DNA from: Pomphorhynchus laevis
Taxonomy: Eukaryota; Acanthocephala; Palaeacanthocephala; Echinorhynchida; Pomphorhynchidae
Reading direction: 5' to 3'
Assembly: GCA_012934845.2 (NCBI GenBank)
Contig: WNNJ02002564.1
Location: forward strand, 19,572-83,571
Length of the DNA: 64,000 bases
The notes below the pieces were generated by a model. It had not been told where the DNA came from and ran no database searches. It saw only the letters and a program-made list of their open reading frames with translations. Positions 22,085-31,231 of this stretch are shown piece after piece (positions within the stretch are counted from its first letter, which is position 1; each line of letters starts with the position of its first letter). The translations under genes and the position numbers were made by a program.

Positions 22085-25000
22085 GTTTAACATCGCTACA
22101 GTTTCCTTACAGTAATGATGTTGGATCAAAGGATATCAGGAACGGTAGATAACCGAACAAACAAAATCAAAATAATGAAAATACAAGGAAGAAATGTACA
22201 AGAACATAATTAGGAGCTATGAACAATGGCGAACTCACCACTACCGGAGGAGTTTTCAATGTCGGGTGCTATATGACCGGGCAATTGTACGGAGACAGCG
22301 AAAGAGGCATCAACATCCGAAACGTATTAGTCTAGTCTTCATGTAGGAACGTGGAATGTTACCTCGCTTATGGGAAAGGAAACAGAATTAGCTGAACAGA
22401 TGGTTCGCTTCGGTCTAAAAATATTCGAAGTGACTTTTCGTCATTCTTCTGAAGCTGGAACTCAACTTCTGAATCAAGGTTGGACCTTGAACTATTCGGG
22501 AGTTACCAGCGGAAAGCGACGGAAGGCAGGTGTAGGGATACTTACAAGACCTTGGTTGTCATTCGTGGTAGAGAGGTTTAATCCATTGAACAAAAGGCTG
22601 GCGTCTCTGAGACTTTTAGTCAAAGAGTGAAAGGGGATAACTGTTGTGGGTGAGTATGCTCCTAACATTATCTCGGAACACTCAGCCTTCGTAGAAGATC
22701 TTCAGGCTCTGCTTGATAGTACTCCTGCTAGAGAACCCCTTGTTCTATTGTGTGACGACAGTAGCACTTGGAAGGGATTGTTGGGGAGGAACAGACTATT
22801 CGATCTGAATGCGAGTGGTGTTGAATTATTGCACTACTGTTCTCATAACAATTTGTCCATAACCAACACCATTTTTGAACATAAGAAGATCCATATATGC
22901 ACATGGCGTCAGGATTCTCTCAATCAAAGATCAATGATCGATTTTATAATCGTTTCATCTGATCTGCAACGTTATGTTCTGGACACTCGTGTGAAGAGAG
23001 AGGTTGAATTGTCGACCGGTCAATACCTTGTAGTTAGTAAACTTCGATGGCCGGATCGGATGCTAGACAAGACTGGTAAGCCCAAGCGTTGTGTGAGGGC
23101 GTGCTGGGAGCGTCTAGAAGACGTTTCTGTCAAAGAACGTTTTTCTGGCAACATTCGGCAGGACTTCTCTCGGTTAGCAGAAGATGTCAAAAACATTGAT
23201 CAGGAATAGGAGATGTTCAGATCCTCGCTTGTCAAAGCAACTGTGAAAAGTTGTGGCTCGAAGGCATTAGGTGCTTGTCGCGGAGGAAATACTCGAACTG
23301 CTTGGTGGACACCAACAGCTAGATATTTTGTTCAACAGAAGATGCTAGCTTATAAGGCAACTTTGTCAGATAAATCAGTGGAAGCTTAAGACAAGTACCG
23401 AAGCGCAAAGAGAGCTTTAGCTTGAACAGTTACCGAAGCGAAGAAGGCGGCTTGGGAGAAGTTTGGCGATCACTTAGAACACTATTATAGGTTAGTTTCG
23501 AAGATGTTCTGATGGCGATCAGGAACCTTCGTGTTGGAAAACAGAAAACTACTCAAACTGTCTATGACAAGAGGGAATCTATGCTGACTGACATTGAAGA
23601 AATTCTTGGTTGTTGGAAAAAACATTTTAGGAGTCTCCTTAATCCGATGGATATGCCTTCTCTTGTAGAAGTAGAGCGTTTAGAACCAACAGAAGAGCTC
23701 ATCTCTTTGGAAGAGGACATTGCAGTTGTTAAAAAACTTTGTAATGGCAAGTCTTTTGGAGTAGACGAGAAGCAACCTGAAGCTTTAAAGGCTATTGACG
23801 TTGTTGGCATGAAGTGGCTAACATGGATCTTCAACGTTGCATTGAAGTCGGGTAAGGTTCCTAGTGAGTGGCGAACTGGGATGGTGGTAACGATCTTTAA
23901 GAAAAGTGGCTGAAGAGTGTGTTCCAATTATCGGAGCATCACTCTTCTTAGCCAAACTGGTAAGCTATTTGCTAGGATCCTAGAGTTAAGGATACGACCT
24001 ATAGTTGAGGGACAGTTGCAAGAGGAACAATGCGGCTTTCGTCCAAATCGTAGAACTACGGATAAGCTCTTTACTCTCTCAACTATTCTCGAACAGCCTT
24101 AAAAGTTCGCTTAACCGGTCTACATAGGCTTTGTAGATTTGAAAAAAGCGTTCGACAAAATTACGCGAGAGAGGTTTGGGAGGTACTAAGGGAGTATGTA
24201 GTATCACACTATCTTCGGGTAGCTGTAGCTTATCTGTATGAAGAACGTATAAGTTGTGCTCGTGTTCTAGGTAGGAAGTCTGAATCATTTCCAGTAGGCA
24301 TTGGGCTTCTTAGGGATTGCCCTTTGTCTCCACTTTTGTTGCTTGTTTACATGGACCAAATTAAGAGACGGGCTGCTCTGACGGATGCCGGTCTTCAGTT
24401 CGGTTCCATCATGATACCATCTCTGCTTTTAGCAAATGATGTTGTCTTGTTGGCTTCTAGTCCTGTGGACTTACAATGCCTACAAGATCGATTTACGATG
24501 GAATGCCAAGCGGTAGGGATGTTTGTTAGTGCCTTCAAGACTGTCTCTATGTGTTCGTCTCGGATTTAGGTGTCAATGTAAATCCGGATTGGGGAAAAGG
24601 TTCTTCCTGATGTGGAGGATTTCAAGTATATTGGGGTATTGTTCTCGAGAGACGGCAGGAACATCAGGGACATGGAGAACTTGATTTGCACAGCTAACGT
24701 AACAATGCGTTCTTTGTACAGGTCTGTTGTGTTGAAGCGGGAGTTGAGTCTTCGTTCCTGTCTTAACCTATGGTCGTAAGCTTTATGTTATGAACGAAAG
24801 GATAATATCTCAAATACAGGCGACCGAAATGAGGTTTCTTCGCGGTGTGGTCGGTCTTAGCCTTAAAGATAAGGTTAATAATTCGGCCATCTTGAATGAA
24901 CTCGGAGTAAAGTCGCTGCTTCCCCACATCGATCAAAGTCAGTTAAGATGGCTAGGACACGTTCTAAAGAAGTCTAGGGATCACCTCCCTTAGAGGGATT

Positions 25001-25185
25001 TTCAGGGCGGACTCTCTGCAAAGAGACCTCAATAGCGGTGGAGAGATCAAATCTCAAAACTGACCAAAGACCGCCTTAGGCTATCTGAAAGAGAACTCTG
25101 GTTTGTCACCCAGGATCGCGATGTTTGGAGTAGTTTGGCTCGTACACTGCCTTTATGACCCGACACTTGAACCAGTGGTTGACAG
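22085..25185 (+). mobile_element. RTE-like LINE with APE endonuclease and RT, dead
   Basis: A nearly full-length LINE. After about 240 bp of leader come VGTWNVTSL (first endonuclease motif, about 22338), the endonuclease to about 23209, a linker, and RT from about 23512 (FKKSG, SNYRSITLLSQTGK, CGFRPNRRTTDKLFTLS, GFVDLKKAFDK near 24127) to a tail with QATEMRFLRGVVGLSLKD and LRWLGHV (about 24950). Decay is evident: the GDFN motif reads CDDSS, the final Ser-Thr-Asp-His reads STGQY, and the RT YADD/FADD box reads LAND. There are at least six frame breaks or stops. The layout fits RTE-like elements, but clade assignment is tentative. It sits inside the 12-bp minisatellite. Confidence 0.85.
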
Positions 25186-25189
25186 GAAA

Positions 25190-25690
25190 AATTATAACGT
25201 ACGATATAACGTACGATATAGAGTACTTTATAACGTACGATATAGCGTACGATATAAAGCAAGATATAATGTTTGATATAATGTGCAATATAGTGTACGA
25301 TATAATGTAATATACAATGTTTGATATAAGGTACGATATTATTTACGATATAATGTTCGATATAATGGGCAATATAATGTGCACGCTATAATGCACGAAA
25401 AAATGTACGATGTAATGTAAGATATAGTGTACTATATTATGTACGATACAATGTACGATATATTGGACGATATAACGTACGATATAATGTACAATATAAT
25501 GTTCGATATAATGTACGATATAATATAAAATATGATGTAGGATAAAATGTACGATATAATGTGTGATATAATGTACGATATAATGTAAAATATAATGTAC
25601 AAATATAATGCATGATATAACACGCGATTTTTTGCAAGAAATTATGTACGATGTAAAGTGCGATATAATGTAACACATATATGTAAGGGG
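25190..25690. repeat. 12-bp minisatellite, block 4
   Basis: Last block of the acgatataatgt array, directly after the LINE. The first units are cgtacgatataa/gtacgatatagc variants, then the standard unit. It ends about 25685. Confidence 0.9.
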
Positions 25691-25699
25691 ATGATCTAA

Positions 25700-26600
25700 T
25701 ATTGATAAAATATGAAATTACAATAATGCTCATTTATTTGTTTTATTAAGAACATTTGATAAAATTTCCTGGACATAGAGCATCTCGTTTGCGAATTTCG
25801 ATGAATTGAATCATATTATCTATTTTATGTACTAATAAAATCAAATGACATCAGAAAGGGCCTGAGTCGAACAATGATTGCTAAACTACAGCAATTTTCT
25901 AAGATAAGAAGCATTTTCTCAAATTACAGCTAGATCATTAGCTTAAAACCAAGTTTTAAGCTTCATTAACAAGTTTTCGTAATAAAACAAGTTTTCTTAT
26001 TAATAATACATGCTTTATTTATACAATAGAATAAAAATTTACACAAAAGTTAATTTTCTTTTTAATATTTGAAATTATATTTGAGATTATATATGGGTTA
26101 GTATATTATAAATCTATATTATATATATTATTTTGTTTGGATAAATTTTAGTATATAGACAAAAACCTATAATTTATATAAATAAAAATGAAAATATATT
26201 GATAATTTGAAATTAGTTGTCGGCTGTTCATCATGGTTTGTTCGTGTATTAATTTTTGCTCTTCGCATGGAAGATAGACTGCAATCGTGAATATTTGAAA
26301 TATTATATTACCTTAATGAACGTTACTAATTATTCACTTGTCATAACAGGCAATGATTATTTGATGTAAATTTTGAATTATGAATACGTGCTGATTTGAT
26401 TAAGACAAGAAGTTAAATTTGTTTGTATGGACAAATATGAATACTTGGTAATAAAAAATGTTCTAAAGTATAGCTTCTAATTAGAAATTATTTTACGATT
26501 TACAAATAATAAATTCTTCTACACTGAGATAATTATTATCAATCGCTAGTTTTAAAATCGTAGAGCTTCCTAAAGATATCTTAAAAATACGTTATTTATA
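25700..26600. other. AT-rich intergenic DNA
   Basis: No gene, repeat family or terminal repeat was recognised in this 0.9 kb. Confidence 0.5.
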
Positions 26601-26605
26601 AAACT

Positions 26606-26872
26606 CCGCCATGGCTGTCCTAAGCCCGTGCTGAGAAAGGAGGAGGGTTGACGATAGATTTCGTGGCAAGCCAGCCGTAAAATAAAACCGTCGCATCAAC
26701 ATTATGAAATGCTGTTTCAATGAACTTCGCGAAAGACGACTACAATGGTATGGCGGCGTTCTCCGCGCAAACGAATACCAACCATCAATAAGCCCTATCG
26801 GCGTGACAGTGGAAAAAGACGGACTCCGTAACAAAGCGGGACAAACGCTGAAGAAAAAAGAAGAATGTTAAT
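26606..26872 (+). mobile_element. RTE-derived head-tail chimera, short
   Basis: About 125 bp of the same head as at 17863 (ccgccatggc...gaggagggttgac...gccagccgtaaaataaaacc...) is joined to only the last piece of the RTE tail (gaacttcgcgaaagacgact through the gcgtgacagtgg region). The head ends at the same point (ctgtttcaat against ttgtctcaat) as in the 17.9-kb copy, but the tail starts about 155 bp later. It is non-coding and looks SINE-like in size (267 bp). Confidence 0.75.
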
Positions 26873-26879
26873 AAATAAT

Positions 26880-27957
26880 GAGTTGTACAATAATAATTTA
26901 TATTTTAAATATCAGAGTATTTTCAAGACAAAATTCTTTGCGAAAAATGACGACAGCTGTTCCGCAAAGTTTGTCTTACAGATCATCAACAAATTTTCCA
27001 ATGCAATTATTGATATCAAATAGAAATATTGATATCAAATAGTAGATTTGATATCAAATAGAAAAATTATAATACGCCAATGATAGATGGTTTCGACACA
27101 ATGATAGCAATAATTTATAAGTAATATAAGATAATTAAAAAATATAATTAATAAAACAAGTAAAATTAAAAGCTTTACCTAATCTATATTATAAGCTATA
27201 TAAGCTATATATTTATTATCAATCAGCACTTGAAATATCAATATTAATCGTTTAAATAATCCAGTTTTACATGAAGATTTCACTATGAAAACGATTTTTC
27301 AACTTCAACATTATTTTTTAACTTTGAAAATGAGCACTTGATGGAATTTTAGAACTTTCTGGTAAAACACTCATTTTTCTCAAGCTAGTCAACAAATTGT
27401 TTAATTTTAAAAACAAAATTTTCTTGTCTATTGAAAAATGCTTCAGAATTGAGAATTGAAATCCATCAATCTTTCAAAATAGTAAAACAAAAAAATCAAG
27501 AAATATTGGTAGCAAGCAAATATGAGATATTATTTTTCTGATTTATTACTAGCAATTAAAATTAAATTTATAAATTTTAATTTATAAATATTTACTTATG
27601 AAAAAATTATAAATAAATTTCAAATTTATTTATAAAACTACATTTATTTTTAAGGTTTTCATTATTTTATTATGTATTTTACATTTTTTTATTACAAAAA
27701 ATGTAAAATATAATGTAAATATAAATGTTTTAATAACCTGGGATGTTATTTCTAGTCAACTGTTAATTCGAGAAAAGAGAGTCTACTAAACATTATTTAT
27801 TAAATCAATTATTCGATAACATCAAAAACACGGTTGCATCACTGTAACAAATCAATTTTTCAAATGGAAAACAAACGATAAATAAGGAACGTTTGTTACA
27901 GTTATATCTGAATAGAATATGAATATAAATTTCTATATAAATACAGATTATATTATC
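26880..27957. other. AT-rich intergenic DNA
   Basis: No coding or repeat signal beyond a triple ttgatatcaaatag word near 27010-27060. Confidence 0.45.
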
Positions 27958-27965
27958 TTTTAGAT

Positions 27966-28286
27966 CAGAGGTGACCAACACTTTTCGATAAAGCGCCAAT
28001 TTCCCTTTCAGAGAATATCAAATGCGTCAAATTTTTTGCCAAAACCCACACATTTTTTAAGTATTTTCCCTTTTTTCAATCAAAAATGTTGAAAAATATA
28101 TATAACTTTGTTTTCGTTAATAAGTAAAGTGTTCAAACTAACTTTTGGAAATAATCGTAAAATAACTGAAAATTTTTATTAACAACTTTATAAGAAAAAT
28201 CCCGTCTTTATTAAAAAGATAATGCGCCATCGTGCATCGTCCAATACGCCACATGTGGCGCATACGCCATTAGTTGGCTACCTCTG
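27966..28286. mobile_element. hAT-type MITE
   Basis: Terminal inverted repeats CAGAGGTGACCAAC (27966) and, on the opposite strand from 28286, CAGAGGTAGCCAAC match the well-known CAG-GGTGGCCAAC ends of hAT transposons. The flanks ttttagat (27958-27965) and gattagat (28287-28294) agree at six of eight bases, fitting an aged 8-bp hAT target duplication. At 321 bp there is no transposase, so it is non-autonomous. It lies between AT-rich DNA and the second Penelope-like copy. Confidence 0.82.
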
Positions 28287-28808
28287 GATTAGATGATAAT
28301 ATTATGCTTGATGCTTGGAGTTGACTTTGAGGAATAACTAAATAAATGATTTATTACAGGAATTGTCAAGCTAATATGGGAAGCTTAATGTACTAATAAA
28401 ACTTGAAATAAACTTAGATGTGAATCTCGCCCGTAACGAAATTTTATTCGGCAGCAAATAATCAATTTTAATTGATTATTGAATTTAAGTATGTTTAATA
28501 AAATACTTAAAGCAATTAAAGCACACTAAAAAATATTGCAAGGTAATCGAAATTAATACTGGTATAAAACACTATTTCAGTATTAATTCTACAAAAGAAT
28601 TTTTAGAACAGACAAAAGGAATAAATTTTCAAAATATAAATACATACGATTTTAGTACGCTTTATACAAATCTAGATTTAGTAGATATTAAAGAAGCGTT
28701 AGTAAAATTAATTAATCTTATATTCGGAAAAAAATATGTACATATATATGTTATAATAATTATAACGCCTATCTAACAAAAATTAAACCATCAAGTAAAT
28801 ATAAATAT

Positions 28809-29354
28809 ATGGATAAAATTGAATTAATAGAATCCTTAAATATTTTGATAAATCAAAATTATTTAAAAGTAGGGACATCTATATTTAGACAAGTAAAAGG
28901 TGTTCCAATCGGTGGTAATAGTAGCCTAATTATAGCTGACTTGTTTTTAAGCGTTATAGAATATGAATGTGTTCATAACTGTGTAAAAACTAAATCTAAA
29001 CTATATAAATATATGAAATATATGTTTCGATACATTGATGATATATGTGTATTTAATTCTAATAATTTTTATTCAATTAGTGAGCACATTTATCCAGAAA
29101 GCTTAATTCTTAACAAAACTAATATTAATGATAAAGAAGGTGTATATCTAGATATGAACATTAAATTAACATTAACTAAAACTACTATTAATTTATATCG
29201 TAAATATGACATATTTAAATTTACAAGAAACATATTTTTGCATAAGCATTCATGCATACCATATAATATAAAATATAATACATTAAATAATGAAATTTTA
29301 AGAATTGCAACAATATGTAATGATATTGGCTTTCTTCAAAATCATTTTAAATAA
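28809..29354 (+). CDS. Penelope-like reverse transcriptase fragment (181 aa)
   Basis: Same protein as at 20516-21211: motif B GVPIGGNSSLIIADLF, motif C FRYIDDICVF with both catalytic Asp, and the VYLDMNIK block. The frame shifts near codon 180 (LQNHFK then stop, where the other copy has LQNHLNNLID), and the remaining about 30 residues are readable in another frame. It is not functional as it stands. Confidence 0.72.
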   Translation: MDKIELIESLNILINQNYLKVGTSIFRQVKGVPIGGNSSLIIADLFLSVIEYECVHNCVKTKSKLYKYMKYMFRYIDDICVFNSNNFYSISEHIYPESLILNKTNINDKEGVYLDMNIKLTLTKTTINLYRKYDIFKFTRNIFLHKHSCIPYNIKYNTLNNEILRIATICNDIGFLQNHFK

Positions 29355-29571
29355 TTTAATAGATACATATTTTAAACTAGGTTACTATAAAAATAACAAT
29401 CAAGCAGAAAATAGTAAAATATATAAATCAACACAATAATATAAAGAATAAATTTATAGTCTTAAGTGGCAAATTTTTATGGATGGATAATAAATAATAT
29501 ACTTTGTATTAGAATAAGATACTAGATAGTTTTATCAGAGGAAATACATCATTAGCATGTATTTGACCCCG

Positions 29572-29689
29572 CTGCTATGTTGGGTAGAGGAGTTAGGGGC
29601 CGAAACCTGATAGCATAGCAGTTCCTCCTGATGACCTCTAATTCTTATTCTGATACAACGTCTGTTATTTATTAGTTAATTCATAAAAA
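29572..29689 (+). promoter_or_regulatory. Conserved stem-loop and inverted arm of the Penelope-like family
   Basis: An 8-bp stem ctgctatg/catagcag (29572-29579 and 29614-29621) encloses a conserved loop containing ttgggt, gagg and gccgaaacc. Related stem-loops are at 3668-3715 (10 bp, perfect) and about 4372-4421. The arm at 29638-29689 is the inverted counterpart of 29475-29527. The conservation in three copies suggests an RNA or DNA structure with a role in the element, but the role is unknown. Confidence 0.5.
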
Positions 29690-29888
29690 TGACGTTTATT
29701 TTAAATTTCATTTTTTTATTTTAACTTGATTTAAATTATAGAAAATCTAAAAACAATTATTTATTTTATTATTTTATTATTACTTTTTGATTTAGCATTA
29801 TTATGTTTTGTTTAGTTTATAATTATATTAAATACGTAGACTCAGTTAGCTGATTTAATTATTACAGCTTGTTAACGAATTCAATAAA

Positions 29889-30572
29889 TTACAATAATCG
29901 TTTTAGCCGTTCAATCTTGTCGTAATTTATCTTGTCTGTATGTAACGGCAGCAGGCTTATGTGACCCGTTTTCAAAAGCTCACTATGACTAACAGAATTG
30001 TGTAAATGATGAAGGTTTTTACGTACGTATCTAACCATAACGAGTAAAATCTGCAATAATTCCTTTACATTGTCATCCCAATTAGTTTCGCTGCATCTTA
30101 ACAGATGTCTGTAAATACTTGCGGCTAGTTGTGCATCGCTACCAAGACATCCCTCGTCGTAGCCAATCACAGTGGCTCTGAACTGGTCGGATAATTCATT
30201 TAACTGTTGTCGTCGAAGTGAAGCAGAAGATGTCCCAAGTAGCTTTGCTCTTACTGCTAAATCATTCCACATAAATTTAATAAGTTCATTTCGGGTAAAT
30301 CGACCACTTTGACCCGATGCACTAGCCAGACGATGTGATAGCAAATATGTATGTAGAAATATAACGTGTGCATATGAAGAAAATTTATCCGGCAGGTGAC
30401 AAAACGACATCAATTCCTTGTGATCTACAATTTCACTCATTATTGCATACATACATTTGGCAGATATTTGCATTGTGTTTTGGGGGTAAGTGTATCTTCC
30501 TTGGAAGCCTAGCTTCTCAGATATCCTAGTAATCCAAGTTGGCTTTACTATGACAGGTAAAAATCGCTGCAT
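29889..30572 (-). CDS. UQCC1: Ubiquinol-cytochrome c reductase complex assembly factor 1 (CBP3 family)
   Basis: A 227-residue single-exon protein with the Ubiq_cyt_c_chap (CBP3) domain over most of its length: KFMWNDLAVRAKLLG (about 99-113), GYDEGCLGSDAQLAAS (137-152), RYVRKNLHHL (181-190) and LLKTGHISLLPL (199-210) line up with the human FMWEDVQQRGRVMG, GYDEG, YVRKQI and LLLTGEVS blocks. In mitochondria this protein, with its CBP6-like partner UQCC2, binds newly made cytochrome b at the ribosome and starts complex III assembly. At 227 aa it is shorter than human (about 299), mainly at the N-terminus; a presequence exon could exist upstream, although the basic start MQRFLPVIVK could itself be part of one. 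A Penelope-like 3' end begins about 20 bp after the stop codon, so the 3' UTR probably runs into it. Confidence 0.93.
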   Translation of the reverse strand: MQRFLPVIVKPTWITRISEKLGFQGRYTYPQNTMQISAKCMYAIMSEIVDHKELMSFCHLPDKFSSYAHVIFLHTYLLSHRLASASGQSGRFTRNELIKFMWNDLAVRAKLLGTSSASLRRQQLNELSDQFRATVIGYDEGCLGSDAQLAASIYRHLLRCSETNWDDNVKELLQILLVMVRYVRKNLHHLHNSVSHSELLKTGHISLLPLHTDKINYDKIERLKRLL

Positions 30573-30599
30573 TTTGTGATGCTTCTAGATTCCTGTTTA

Positions 30600-31230
30600 T
30601 GAACAATCAGTCGCCAAAGTAAATTTCAATCAGGTTTGCAGTAAAATTAAATTGAATTCGGGTTTAAAAAATGCGCATTTACAGAAAATGATTTAGAATA
30701 GCATTGAACGTCTTAAATAATTATCAAATGAATGTGCAAATAAATGTCTATAAATACTATTTATTTTATTTCTTAATTTGTTAATTAATAAAAAGTAGTG
30801 TTTAATTGTCAATGGATTTCCTTAATAATTCATTTTGTAAATAATAACGTAATGTTATAGTTTTCGACCTCTGAGTGTGGATTTAGTAACGATGCTTTAT
30901 TTAGTTTTAATGTTTTGAATTTCTAAGAAGCGATGACGTGTGATGGTAAATTTTTATTTTAATTTAACTTTTAATTTTCTAACAGGCCAAAACAATATGT
31001 TGTGAAATAGTTTTATTTTTTAGGAATGATTACATTTTGGTAAAAGACGAAACTACATACTACATTCTGAAAACTCCGAAGCGCATTGCATTATTTAAGT
31101 TCCATAAGTCTTGCTGAGTAATTTAATATAATAATCATATTGATATCATAAGATTTAAATCATAATAATCACAAGATTTACATAAAACGTAAATGCTATT
31201 ATTTATCCTACGCTGATGATAACTTTCATA
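30600..31230. other. Intergenic DNA upstream of UQCC1
   Basis: No gene seen. It should contain the UQCC1 promoter (minus strand, above 30572), but I recognise no TATA box or motif that I could defend. Confidence 0.4.
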
Positions 31231-31231
31231 A

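Larger units (their letters stand above)
28530..29868 (+). mobile_element. Penelope-like retroelement copy with foldback cassette
   Basis: Begins at the same word (aaaatattgcaaggtaatcg) as the minus-strand copy at 21490, continues through the RT finger (TYDFSTLYTNLDLVDIK, about 28635-28690), a frame break near 28770, then the RT palm, and ends at the terminus tacgtagactcagttagctga (about 29838-29860). Between RT and terminus it has about 150 bp absent from the 20.5-kb copy: a left arm (29475-29527), a stem-loop (29572-29621) and a right arm (29638-29689). It ends about 20 bp from the UQCC1 stop codon. Confidence 0.72.

Noticed and set aside
23562-23927. 121-codon minus-strand frame opposite the LINE RT
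   Set aside because: A shadow of the RT coding on the plus strand.
19060-25733. Several minus-strand frames rich in LYRTLYRTLYR or ISYIISYI residues
   Set aside because: Artefacts of the 12-bp acgatataatgt repeat.
29560-29650. Hammerhead ribozyme, expected in many Penelope-like elements, suggested by GAAAC and CTGATGA words
   Set aside because: The words occur in the wrong order (GAAAC before CTGATGA), with no helix II between them and no properly placed cleavage triplet on either strand, so the hammerhead fold cannot form.
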